9,480 nt of DNA from a bacterium. GTDB taxonomy: Bacteria; Verrucomicrobiota; Verrucomicrobiia; Methylacidiphilales; Verrucolacustridaceae. The translations under genes were made by a program, and so were the position numbers. The stretch is taken from positions 1-9,480 of the forward strand of contig RFWS01000041.1 in assembly GCA_009921985.1 (NCBI GenBank), given 5' to 3'. The notes under the pieces were generated by a model. The model saw only the letters and a list, made by a program, of their open reading frames with translations, was not told the DNA's origin and ran no database searches. This document shows positions 1 through 5,968 of the stretch, piece by piece (position 1 is the stretch's first letter; each line of letters begins with the position of its first letter).

Positions 1-35
1 CCAACGCGGGCGGTGAGGGTGGTGGGTTTGCTCAT
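1..35 (-). CDS. pnp: Possible start of pnp (polynucleotide phosphorylase), cut by window edge
   Basis: An ATG at 35-33 on the minus strand opens a reading frame that stays open to the window edge and gives MSKPTTLTARV and then a Gly codon. It lies downstream of rpsO on the same strand, which is where pnp sits in many bacteria. The short hydrophilic start with a T-x-x-V-G pattern is compatible with the N-terminus of PNPase, a phosphorolytic 3'-5' exoribonuclease of the RNA degradosome. Only eleven full codons are visible and there is no clear ribosome-binding site, so the call rests mainly on gene order. It could be an unrelated gene or a chance ATG. Confidence 0.4.
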   Translation of the reverse strand, partial: MSKPTTLTARV

Positions 36-233
36 AGGATTTGGATGCCGCAAGAGGGGCCGCCGCATGAGGAAAGGATGCGGGCGGTGTGAGGGAGGAT
101 CCGGAGCCGGCTTGGGGCGGCTTTCAGAGGACACAGCGAAGGCCGGAGAGCCTGCGGGGTGTCATCTGCCCAGCCGTGGGCCGACAGAGGGTTCCCTTTT
201 CTCGGGGACTTGGGGGTGGGGTGTCCGGGTGGG
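36..233 (-). other. rpsO-to-pnp intercistronic spacer with weak hairpins
   Basis: This stretch holds no credible gene. Two weak inverted repeats are visible. CCGGCTT at 107-113 pairs with AAG-CCGG at 139-146 if G142 bulges out. GCCCA at 168-172 pairs with TGGGC at 177-181 around a four-base loop. Neither is followed by a T-run on the minus strand, so they do not look like a factor-independent terminator. In Escherichia coli the rpsO-pnp spacer carries an RNase III-processed hairpin used in pnp autoregulation. A similar role here is only an inference from position. Confidence 0.25.
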
Positions 234-497
234 TTATTTCCTCAGGTTGAGTTTTTCAAGAAGGGAGCGGTAGCGCTTGGGCTCGGTGCGGTGAAGGTAA
301 TCGAGGAGGCGGCGGCGGCGGCTGACCATGGCAAGAAGGCCGCGGCGGGAAGCGAAGTCTTTGACGGACTTCTGGAGGTGGGTGGAAAGGTGGTTGATGC
401 GGTCCGTGAGGATGGCGATCTGGACGTCCGAGGAACCGGTGTCTTTCTCATGCAGGCGGTGGCCGGCGATGATCTTACTTTTCGTGGCGGTGGCCAT
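234..497 (-). CDS. rpsO: 30S ribosomal protein S15
   Basis: The product is 87 residues (family usually 88-89) and binds the central domain of 16S rRNA early in assembly of the 30S platform. The S15 signature runs through it: an N-terminal helix (ATKSKIIAGHRLHEKDTGS), then SSDVQIAILTDRINHLSTHL, then the basic RRGLLAMVSRRRRLLDYL segment containing the rRNA-contacting Arg residues, and a C-terminal LEKLNLRK tail. I chose ATG 497 because it gives the family-typical length. An in-frame ATG at 512 would add MFNYI, but it overlaps a plausible -10 element. Neither start has a Shine-Dalgarno sequence. The gene is divergent from the exported protein gene at 660. The next minus-strand frame may be pnp. 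Confidence 0.96.
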   Translation of the reverse strand: MATATKSKIIAGHRLHEKDTGSSDVQIAILTDRINHLSTHLQKSVKDFASRRGLLAMVSRRRRLLDYLHRTEPKRYRSLLEKLNLRK

Positions 498-510
498 AAT
501 GTAATTGAAC

Positions 511-538
511 ATCTTATGAAAAACAGGCTTGGAGTCAA
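511..538 (-). promoter_or_regulatory. Candidate sigma70-type promoter for rpsO
   Basis: Read on the minus strand, TTGACT (538-533) is followed by 16 bases and then TAAGAT (516-511). This matches the sigma70 consensus at 5/6 and 4/6 positions with near-ideal spacing. Transcription would begin near 504-505, giving only about 7-8 bases ahead of the ATG at 497, so the mRNA would be almost leaderless. It is the only good match in the short region upstream of rpsO. This is pattern recognition only. Confidence 0.4.
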
Positions 539-554
539 CGGTTTAAGAATTACA

Positions 555-614
555 GATTTCGGATGGCGGATTTGGCATTTGGCGAGGATCGAAGATCGCA
601 GATGGAAGATGGGG
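555..614. repeat. Degenerate heptanucleotide tandem repeat, eight units
   Basis: Eight consecutive 7-base units can be laid out: gatttcg, gatggcg, gatttgg, catttgg, then four extra bases (cgag), then gatcgaa, gatcgca, gatggaa, gatgggg. Seven begin with GAT and one with CAT. The periodicity covers most of the left half of the rpsO/exported-protein intergenic region and ends in the hairpin at 605-649. It is not a CRISPR: the units are contiguous and without spacers. It resembles intergenic short tandemly repeated DNA. I cannot tell whether it recurs elsewhere in the genome. Confidence 0.65.
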
Positions 615-649
615 GGCGACCGATCTCCCCTCTCCCATTTCCCGTCTTC
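605..649 (+). repeat. Inverted repeat / hairpin just upstream of the exported-protein gene
   Basis: GAAGATGGG (605-613) can pair with CCCGTCTTC (641-649) over nine positions with one T-G wobble. Alternatively, ATGGG (609-613) pairs with CCCAT (634-638) and extends through wobble pairs. The right arm ends ten bases before the ATG at 660, so in an mRNA starting upstream it would sit next to the translation start. The left arm overlaps the last two heptamer units. There is no trailing T-run, so it is not a typical terminator. Confidence 0.4.
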
Positions 650-659
650 GGCGTGGCTT

Positions 660-1658
660 ATGGCAGCGGGGTGGGTGGCTTTTTTGCTGGTGGCGGTGAG
701 TCTAGCCGGGGCGCAGGAGGGGGGGTGGAAGGAGGATCTCAAGCGGATGGGGTTTGAGGTTCCAGTGGAGGAGCTCGAAAAAGGGGAAATTGTGGGGCAA
801 AAGTGGATCGTGGGCGGGGCTCGACCCGGATTTTTGGGGGCGAAGGCGTTTTTTTTGGCCCCGGCCAAACCAGAAAAAGTGGCGCGGACGGTTCTGGAAT
901 TCGATCCGACCGATGGGAAGGATCTGAATTGGACGGACGAGGGATCGGTAAAGATTTATCAATCCTTTGCGAGATCTCCGGGACCGGAAACGTGGAATCG
1001 TTTTCGCACGGCCTTAGGCAAGACACCTTTTGACCTACTTCTTCAAGTGGAGGGAAGAAAAGAAGGAAAGATTCATCTTCATCCCGAGGAGATTGAGAAA
1101 GTGATTGCAGGTAAAATCGATGGTTGGGTCGGGGTTTTGGAGAAAAAAATTCAGACTTACCATCGGGGGGGGTGGAAAGAAAATATAGGCGTCCCCGCAG
1201 GATCCGAAGCTTTGATGGATTTTGACGAGGAGCTACGGGAAGTGTTGAAAGAAAATGGTCCGGTGCGGGACGAGTTTCGGCGTGTGCTCACGGCTCTGGC
1301 CTACGGTGGACAGGACAAAAAGGAGCCGCTTCAGGTTCAGGATTATTGGCAACTCATGGAAGTCGACAAGGCACCGGCGATTGCATTGGGGTGCGCGGTG
1401 ATGAAACAGGGAACGGGCGGGCGTTACGAGGTGGCCGACATGCACTATTTCGTGTCCAACGGTTATTTTGGCGCCATCAGCCTGTATGGGGTTTGGCCGT
1501 ATGGGGATGGGAAAAGTTTAGTTTGCCGGATTGATGCGGTGGAGACGGATCCTGAGCAACTTTCCCAAGCCACCGCGCGGATGATTGGTGAGGCGCTTTT
1601 CATGAAAGAGGTAAAGGGGGGCTGCAAGACCATTCTGGATCGATTGAAGGGTTCCTAA
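660..1658 (+). CDS. Exported protein of unknown function
   Basis: The product is about 332 residues and I do not recognise its family. The N-terminus MAAGWVAFLLVAVSLAGA followed by QEGG reads as a Sec signal peptide with an Ala-Gly-Ala cleavage site and no lipobox cysteine. The mature part is soluble, mixed alpha/beta and rich in Lys, Glu and Trp. It has no second membrane segment and no enzyme motif I can name. Its most hydrophobic, probably core, region is the C-terminal third, from about KAPAIALGCAV to the ISLYGVWPYG stretch. The signal peptide decides the start at 660. An in-frame ATG at 609 would add 17 residues, and the frame also stays open back across rpsO, which is implausible as coding. 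No clear ribosome-binding site is present. It lies 47 bases upstream of the beta-barrel gene on the same strand, so it may be its operon partner. Confidence 0.75.
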   Translation: MAAGWVAFLLVAVSLAGAQEGGWKEDLKRMGFEVPVEELEKGEIVGQKWIVGGARPGFLGAKAFFLAPAKPEKVARTVLEFDPTDGKDLNWTDEGSVKIYQSFARSPGPETWNRFRTALGKTPFDLLLQVEGRKEGKIHLHPEEIEKVIAGKIDGWVGVLEKKIQTYHRGGWKENIGVPAGSEALMDFDEELREVLKENGPVRDEFRRVLTALAYGGQDKKEPLQVQDYWQLMEVDKAPAIALGCAVMKQGTGGRYEVADMHYFVSNGYFGAISLYGVWPYGDGKSLVCRIDAVETDPEQLSQATARMIGEALFMKEVKGGCKTILDRLKGS

Positions 1659-1705
1659 GGGGGATTTGGATTTGGCTTGGATTGGTCGGTTTTCACCCCT
1701 AATAG

Positions 1706-2713
1706 ATGTTTTGCTTGAAAACACAGTCATTACATAAAGTGTTTCTTATTAGCGCTTTATATGCGTTATTGCCTGCTCATCTCCTGGCGCAGGAGCCCGG
1801 AGTGGGACCGGTTTCGATTGAAGGGGAGGTAGAAGATCCTTTGGCACCGGTTCGAGAGCGCCTTGGGCCAGGGCGTTCGGCTTTGGGTCCGGATCGAAGC
1901 TATGCCAAGGAAGGGTGGAGCATCGAGATGGGCTTGGATTATGGTTATGTTGCCTCCGCTAGTCTCAAGCAGGGACTGGGGACGGTCACAGAGCAGGCGG
2001 GGGAGATTGGGATCGTGGCGAGTCGCCGCCTGGACGAGGGGTTGGTGGGGATCGTGGGAGGGAATTGGCAGACATTTTCCTTTGGTTACAACGGATCGAA
2101 CATTCCCTTGCCCAACAACCTTAACACTCTCAATGCCATTCTCGGATGTGATATTGAGATTGAGCCGTCAGAATGGTACATGCGTATCCAACTAGAACCA
2201 GGAGTCTACGGAACTTGGCAAAGTTTGGGTTGGCATCAGGTCAACATGCCGGGAGTGGCTGCCTTCACGAACATCGTGAACGAGGATTTTCAGTGGTTTA
2301 TCGCCCTGAGGGCGGACATTTTCCAATTTTTTCCGGTCATCCCCATCCCGGGAATCCGCTGGCAATTCGCCGAAAACTGGTTGCTGAACGGAAGCGCTCC
2401 CAAGCCGACAATCGACTGGAAGGCCACCGATGACCTCACGGTGTTTGTGGGCGGCGATATTCTCAACGCGAACGTCAGGCTAGCCGATAGCAATCCCGAA
2501 GTGCTTGGAAACCGAAGCTTGGCTGGTGCCTTGGTCAATTATTTTGAGGCCCGGATCGGCGCGGGGGTGACCTGGGAGGTTCATCCGAATCTTTCCCTGC
2601 AGGCGGAAGGAGGTTCCCTTGTCTGGAGAACTTACGATTTTATTCGGCTCAATGATCACGTGACGAGCTCGATGGCCCCTTATTTTCAAGTAGCCATCCG
2701 TGGTCAGTTCTGA
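1706..2713 (+). CDS. Probable outer membrane beta-barrel protein
   Basis: The product is 335 residues. Residues 1-28 form a signal peptide (KVFLISALYALLPAHLLA, cut before QEP). The mature protein shows alternating hydrophobic/polar strands rich in Gly, Trp and Tyr (for example MGLDYGYVAS, GIVGGNWQTFSFGY, RIGAGVTWEV). It ends in RGQF, the C-terminal Phe typical of BAM-inserted outer membrane proteins. The GIRWQFAENWLLN and DDLTVFVGGD segments are reminiscent of barrel families annotated only as DUFs (possibly DUF6268), but I could not check this. The ATG at 1706 has no Shine-Dalgarno sequence, and the signal-peptide codons are noticeably more AT-rich than the rest. The gene is flanked by two exported proteins on the same strand, which suggests an envelope cluster. 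The substrate, if it is a pore, is unknown. Confidence 0.75.
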   Translation: MFCLKTQSLHKVFLISALYALLPAHLLAQEPGVGPVSIEGEVEDPLAPVRERLGPGRSALGPDRSYAKEGWSIEMGLDYGYVASASLKQGLGTVTEQAGEIGIVASRRLDEGLVGIVGGNWQTFSFGYNGSNIPLPNNLNTLNAILGCDIEIEPSEWYMRIQLEPGVYGTWQSLGWHQVNMPGVAAFTNIVNEDFQWFIALRADIFQFFPVIPIPGIRWQFAENWLLNGSAPKPTIDWKATDDLTVFVGGDILNANVRLADSNPEVLGNRSLAGALVNYFEARIGAGVTWEVHPNLSLQAEGGSLVWRTYDFIRLNDHVTSSMAPYFQVAIRGQF

Positions 2714-2739
2714 TCTTTTCCCCGCATCGAACCGCAGAT

Positions 2740-3336
2740 TTGGACCAGGAATCCACCGCAGGATTCGGCGACCCGGTTGTCATCCCTCCAAGGGGAGCTA
2801 ATAAAAGATTTGTGATCCCTCTTGCCTTCACGGCGATTTGGCTATCGATCGGACTGATGGTGCAAGCCGAGTCCGAGGATTTCATGAGTGACCAAGAGCA
2901 GGGGGGGCGAAAAAACATAACCCTGGGGGCGATGTTCCGCGAGGAATTCAAGCAGCAGGAGGGGGTGAAAGAGTTAAAAAATGGCATCCTTTACCGGGCG
3001 GAGGAGGCCGGAACAGGGAAAACTCCAAAGCTGAGCGACCGCGTCAAGGTTTGGTATGAGGGGCGTCGGGTAAACGGGGATGTTTTTGATCAGGTCAAAG
3101 AGCAGGAAACCCGGGAATTTCGTTTGAACCGTGATGTCGTTCAGGGATGGCAGGAAGTGGTGCCCTTAATGCGAGAGGGAGACAAATGGGAGGTTGTCAT
3201 CCCCTCGCATCTGGCGTACGGGGCTAAGGGGAATCCGTCGGGAAAAATTGGTCCGAATGAAACCCTGATTTTCCGGATCAAGTTGGTTCGCGTGGTGGAT
3301 GTCGTGCAGAATGGGGCTTCGCCTGTTTCGCCCTGA
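2740..3336 (+). CDS. Exported FKBP-type peptidyl-prolyl cis-trans isomerase
   Basis: This enzyme interconverts cis and trans Xaa-Pro bonds and probably assists folding in the periplasm. Residues about 55-78 resemble the short N-terminal helical region of Mip/FkpA/FklB proteins. The FKBP domain spans about 79-185. The pocket residues of FKBP12 are all recognisable: Tyr106, Phe116-Asp117, Phe127, Val133-Val134, Trp137, Tyr160 and Phe178, so it should be active. Residues 25-43 form a hydrophobic export segment after Lys-Arg, ending VQA. The start is uncertain. The longest frame opens at TTG 2740 without a ribosome-binding site, in a short imperfect direct repeat. GTG 2812 has an AGGGGAG 14 bases upstream and would give 174 residues. 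The stop codon abuts that of queA. Confidence 0.88.
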   Translation: MDQESTAGFGDPVVIPPRGANKRFVIPLAFTAIWLSIGLMVQAESEDFMSDQEQGGRKNITLGAMFREEFKQQEGVKELKNGILYRAEEAGTGKTPKLSDRVKVWYEGRRVNGDVFDQVKEQETREFRLNRDVVQGWQEVVPLMREGDKWEVVIPSHLAYGAKGNPSGKIGPNETLIFRIKLVRVVDVVQNGASPVSP

Positions 3337-4401
3337 TCAAAGAATCAGCATAGCGTCCCCGTAACTGTAAAAACGGTAGCGGTTGCGGATGGCGTGCTCA
3401 TAGGCGTGGAGGGCCAGCTCCGATCCTGCAAAAGCGGCAACGAGCAAAAGCAAAGTGGAATGGGGCAGGTGGAAGTTGGTGAGGAGACCCTGAATCCGCT
3501 TAAAGTCATAGGGAGGATAAATAAAGGATGAGGTAGTGCCCGCGTGAGGCCGGAGGTGGGGGGCTGATTCCAAGACCCGGGCCGTGGTTGTACCGACGGC
3601 GACGACCCTCTTGGCCGCGGCGCATTTTTCTGCCAAACCGGGGCCGATTTCGTACCTTTCCTCATGCATGGGGTGGTCCCGAAAATCATTGGTTTTGATG
3701 GGCCGGAAGGTGCCAAGGCCAACATGAAGGGTGATAAAAGCATGATTTAGTTTGGCCAAAAGCTCCGGGGTAAAATGGAGTCCGGCAGTGGGAGCAGCGA
3801 CTGAGCCGGGCATTTTGGCATAGATGGTCTGATAAGAGGCAAGATCCGCAGGATCAAAATCCGGTATGCCTTGGGCTTTGCGGGATTTGAGAATGTAGGG
3901 GGGGAGGGGCGGGTGACCGTATCTATGGAGGTCAAAATTTTCAACAAGGGAGCGAATGACCAGTTGGCCTCCCGGAACCGTTTTTTCCACGCGTAACATC
4001 GGGGTAGTGGAGATTGTTCCATGCACCGGGTCGGGAAAAAGATCAGTGCCTGGAGTCAGGCGCTTGGCCGGGGTGCCTAGCGCGGTCCACCACCCAGCGC
4101 GGGTTTGTTCAAGTAAGAGGAGCTCGGTGCGATTGGAAGAGCAAAGAATGCGTGCAGGAATCACCTTGGAGTCGTTGAAAACCACAAGGTCTTCCGGAAG
4201 AAGAAAATGGGGTAGATCCCTGATGGTGTGGTCCGCAAGGGTTTGAGTTTTTCGATCGATTCGGAGAAGTCGGGCGGAGTCCCGTGGACGGGCGGGAGCT
4301 ACCGCCAGTTGATCCGCTGGAAGGGTGTAGCCAAGCAGGGAAAGCAAAGCGGAAGATCCGCTTCCCGTTTGACAGCCCTTGCTACTTGGGCGATGGTTCA
4401 T
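3337..4401 (-). CDS. queA: S-adenosylmethionine:tRNA ribosyltransferase-isomerase QueA
   Basis: QueA transfers the ribose moiety of S-adenosylmethionine to 7-aminomethyl-7-deazaguanine in tRNA to form epoxyqueuosine, in the cytoplasm. Family blocks occur in order: DLVVFNDSKVIPAR (71-84), HPPLPPYI (163-170), GSVAAPTAGLHF (199-210), TLHVGLGTFRP (224-234), VGTTTARVLES (269-279), TNFHLPHSTLL (308-318) and RFYSYGDAML near the C-terminus. From ATG 4401 it is 354 residues, but the N-terminus is about 17 residues longer than E. coli QueA before the conserved Leu-Pro. TTG at 4347 (codon 19), preceded by GGAAGCGGA, would match the family start better. The ATG lies two bases from the divergent pilin ATG. 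The 3' end abuts the FKBP gene. Confidence 0.95.
   Translation of the reverse strand: MNHRPSSKGCQTGSGSSALLSLLGYTLPADQLAVAPARPRDSARLLRIDRKTQTLADHTIRDLPHFLLPEDLVVFNDSKVIPARILCSSNRTELLLLEQTRAGWWTALGTPAKRLTPGTDLFPDPVHGTISTTPMLRVEKTVPGGQLVIRSLVENFDLHRYGHPPLPPYILKSRKAQGIPDFDPADLASYQTIYAKMPGSVAAPTAGLHFTPELLAKLNHAFITLHVGLGTFRPIKTNDFRDHPMHEERYEIGPGLAEKCAAAKRVVAVGTTTARVLESAPHLRPHAGTTSSFIYPPYDFKRIQGLLTNFHLPHSTLLLLVAAFAGSELALHAYEHAIRNRYRFYSYGDAMLIL
4347..4363 (-). repeat. Seven-base-pair hairpin at the queA 5' end
   Basis: AAGCGGA (4347-4353) and TCCGCTT (4357-4363) form a perfect 7-bp stem with a three-base loop. In the queA transcript it covers the purine-rich GGAAGCGGA tract, and its last base is the first base of the alternative TTG start at 4347. 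If TTG is the true start, the hairpin would hide the ribosome-binding site. Otherwise it lies inside the coding region with no obvious role. Confidence 0.4.
4369..4397 (+). promoter_or_regulatory. Candidate promoter for the pilin-like gene
   Basis: A perfect TTGACA hexamer at 4369-4374 is followed by 17 bases and then GATGGT (4392-4397), a weak -10 matching 3/6. The implied start of transcription is about 4403-4404, on or next to the pilin ATG, so the transcript would be leaderless. The element lies within the N-terminal codons of queA if queA starts at 4401. The weak -10 keeps confidence low. Confidence 0.3.
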
Positions 4402-4403
4402 GG

Positions 4404-5030
4404 ATGAAGAAGATCATCTCCCGCTTTCGTAAACTCAAGGCAAACTCCTTCACCCTCGTCGAGTTGCTGGTGGTCATTACAATCATTGGTCTTTTGGCCG
4501 GACTTGCCGTTCCCGCAATCCAAGGAGGTTTGGATAAGGCCAAACAGCAGGTCGATGTTTCCAACGCACGCCAATTAGGAATTCTTTTCTTTAACGAGGC
4601 AAACGATAACAACGGAGTGTATCGCGTTAACTCCGACCTGACCAACACCCAAGCGGCCGGAAACTTCACTACCATCCTGCAGGGGATGATCAGCAACGGG
4701 GTTTTAACAACACCGAAAATTCTTGCAGGGAACGGAGTTATCCCTGCCGTCTCAACAAACAGCCTTACAGCCCGCAACGTGGCATTTGGTTATGTGCCCA
4801 ATCTTACGACCTCGGATGATGGAAACACCCCATTGATCCTCACCAAGGGTCCGACGGTTTTGAGTCAGACCAATGTTAAACTTGAGGAATCCTTCCCGTG
4901 GAAATTGAAGGGATTGGTCATTTATCGAGTCGGCAATTCCGCCGAATTTGTGAAGTCGGGAACGCAAGGAGCCAAGCAGGGGGAAGCCAGTATTGGCACC
5001 ACCACGACCAATAAGGCTCTTCAGCCCTGA
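4404..5030 (+). CDS. Type IV pilin / type II secretion pseudopilin-like protein
   Basis: The product is 208 residues. It begins with a 15-residue basic leader (Lys2, Lys3, Arg7, Arg9, Lys10, Lys12) and then FTLVELLVVITIIGLLAGLAVPA, the class III signal of prepilins with the assembly glutamate Glu20 (position +5). It would be cleaved and N-methylated by a PilD-type peptidase and inserted in the inner membrane for assembly into a pilus or pseudopilus. Position -1 is Ser15 rather than the usual Gly. After the long helix (to about residue 60) the globular part is rich in Asn, Thr and Gly and has no cysteine, and I cannot assign it to GspG or another subtype. The start is set by the prepilin leader, with no Shine-Dalgarno sequence. 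No other pilus genes are nearby. The tail overlaps the convergent kinase gene by 10 bases. Confidence 0.88.
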   Translation: MKKIISRFRKLKANSFTLVELLVVITIIGLLAGLAVPAIQGGLDKAKQQVDVSNARQLGILFFNEANDNNGVYRVNSDLTNTQAAGNFTTILQGMISNGVLTTPKILAGNGVIPAVSTNSLTARNVAFGYVPNLTTSDDGNTPLILTKGPTVLSQTNVKLEESFPWKLKGLVIYRVGNSAEFVKSGTQGAKQGEASIGTTTTNKALQP

Positions 5031-5890
5031 TCGAAGCCGGCTCCAGGTTTTTTCGGTAAACGCCGCAGGGAGTCTTCCAGGTAAGACTGAAGATCCGTCA
5101 AGGATTGCCAACGATCCTGCTTTGATTTTGATAAGCAGCGATCCAAGGTGAACACGGTTTGTTCTTGGGCAGTGGGGCACAGACTTCGGAGGGGAACCGG
5201 GCGATCGGACAAGTGTCGGCGTGCCACTTCTTCTGCGGAGGCGGCCTCAAAAGGGGCTCGTCCCGCCAGTGCGTGATACAGGGTGGCTCCCAAGGAATAA
5301 ATATCGCTGCGGATATCCTCCTCTTCACGGTTTAGCCTTTCCGGGGAAACATAGTAGGGAGTTCCCCAAATCTCATCCTGATGGCCCAAAGCCGAATGAG
5401 CGCCAGCCGCGAGCCCAAAATCGGACAACTTGGAGATGTTGCCCCTGCCAAACAGGATGTTTCCCGGCTTGATATCCCGGTGAATCATGCCGGTCTCCTC
5501 ATGGGCAAATTGCAGAGCCGAGGCGATCCCAATCCCGGTTTCCAGAATTTCCTTTTCGGTAAGCTTTCCCTGTTGTTCCATTTTCTGCTCCAGACTGGGC
5601 TGATCCAGGTGCTCCATCACCAAGTAGAGGCGGCCTTCCTGCTCTCCCAGGGTATAAACACGGATAATATTCGGATGGGCAAGGGAGGCGGTGACTTCGA
5701 CCTCGTCCAGAAACTTTTGCGCAAAAGAGGGGTCATCGCTGAGATCATTTCGAAGGATTTTGAGGGCGACCTTGCGGTTGAGGCCGGTATCGCGGGCCAA
5801 GTAAACCGTTCCCATCCCCCCCTGGCCTAGCTCACGCTCCAACTCGTAATTCCCGAAGAAACGTCTTCCGCCGAGTGGCTCGTTGTTCAT
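5021..5890 (-). CDS. Soluble eukaryote-like Ser/Thr protein kinase
   Basis: The product is 289 residues, consisting of a kinase domain with short ends. All catalytic elements are present: glycine loop GQGGMGTVY (22-30), VALK with Lys44, alpha-C Glu63, HRDIKPGN with Asp139 and Asn144 (137-144), DFG at 157-159, GTPYYVSPE (176-184) and the DIYSLG helix (196-201). It should transfer phosphate from ATP to Ser/Thr of unknown targets. Unlike PknB-type kinases it has no transmembrane segment and no PASTA, TPR or WD40 sensor region, so it is probably cytoplasmic and driven by a partner or by autophosphorylation. The start at ATG 5890 leaves about 13 residues before the domain. It is divergent from the UDP-xylose synthase gene across 78 bases and convergent with the pilin gene. 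No cognate phosphatase is visible. Confidence 0.95.
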   Translation of the reverse strand: MNNEPLGGRRFFGNYELERELGQGGMGTVYLARDTGLNRKVALKILRNDLSDDPSFAQKFLDEVEVTASLAHPNIIRVYTLGEQEGRLYLVMEHLDQPSLEQKMEQQGKLTEKEILETGIGIASALQFAHEETGMIHRDIKPGNILFGRGNISKLSDFGLAAGAHSALGHQDEIWGTPYYVSPERLNREEEDIRSDIYSLGATLYHALAGRAPFEAASAEEVARRHLSDRPVPLRSLCPTAQEQTVFTLDRCLSKSKQDRWQSLTDLQSYLEDSLRRLPKKPGAGFDQG

Positions 5891-5968
5891 TCATCCATGC
5901 TGGGACAGGGAAAGCCCGGAATCCAGCCATCGACTTGCCTTGCTGGGAAAAATCCTCATCGTTAAAAA

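Noticed and set aside
555..614. CRISPR-like array
   Set aside because: The units are seven bases long, contiguous and without spacers, and no cas gene is present.
159..659. Upstream extension of the exported-protein frame, which stays open across rpsO on the opposite strand
   Set aside because: It would bury the signal peptide deep inside the protein, is antisense to a certain rpsO gene, and translates low-complexity repeat sequence.
1662..1689. G/T-rich mini-repeat (ggattt, ggattt, ggctt, ggatt) between the exported protein and the barrel gene
   Set aside because: It is short, has irregular period, and shows neither a stem nor a promoter; low complexity is sufficient explanation.
3956..4246. 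Plus-strand open frame inside queA
   Set aside because: It is antisense to conserved QueA blocks and has no family resemblance or initiation signals.
4347..4440. preQ1 riboswitch in front of queA
   Set aside because: There is no preQ1 aptamer-like pseudoknot with a C-rich loop and A-rich tail; only a simple 7-bp hairpin is present, and the region overlaps coding sequence.
5891..5968. Promoters in the kinase/uxs divergent gap
   Set aside because: The gap must contain promoters, but the only plus-strand combination I found (TTGCTG, 17 bases, TAAAAA) abuts the ATG and places the start inside the gene, so I did not list it.
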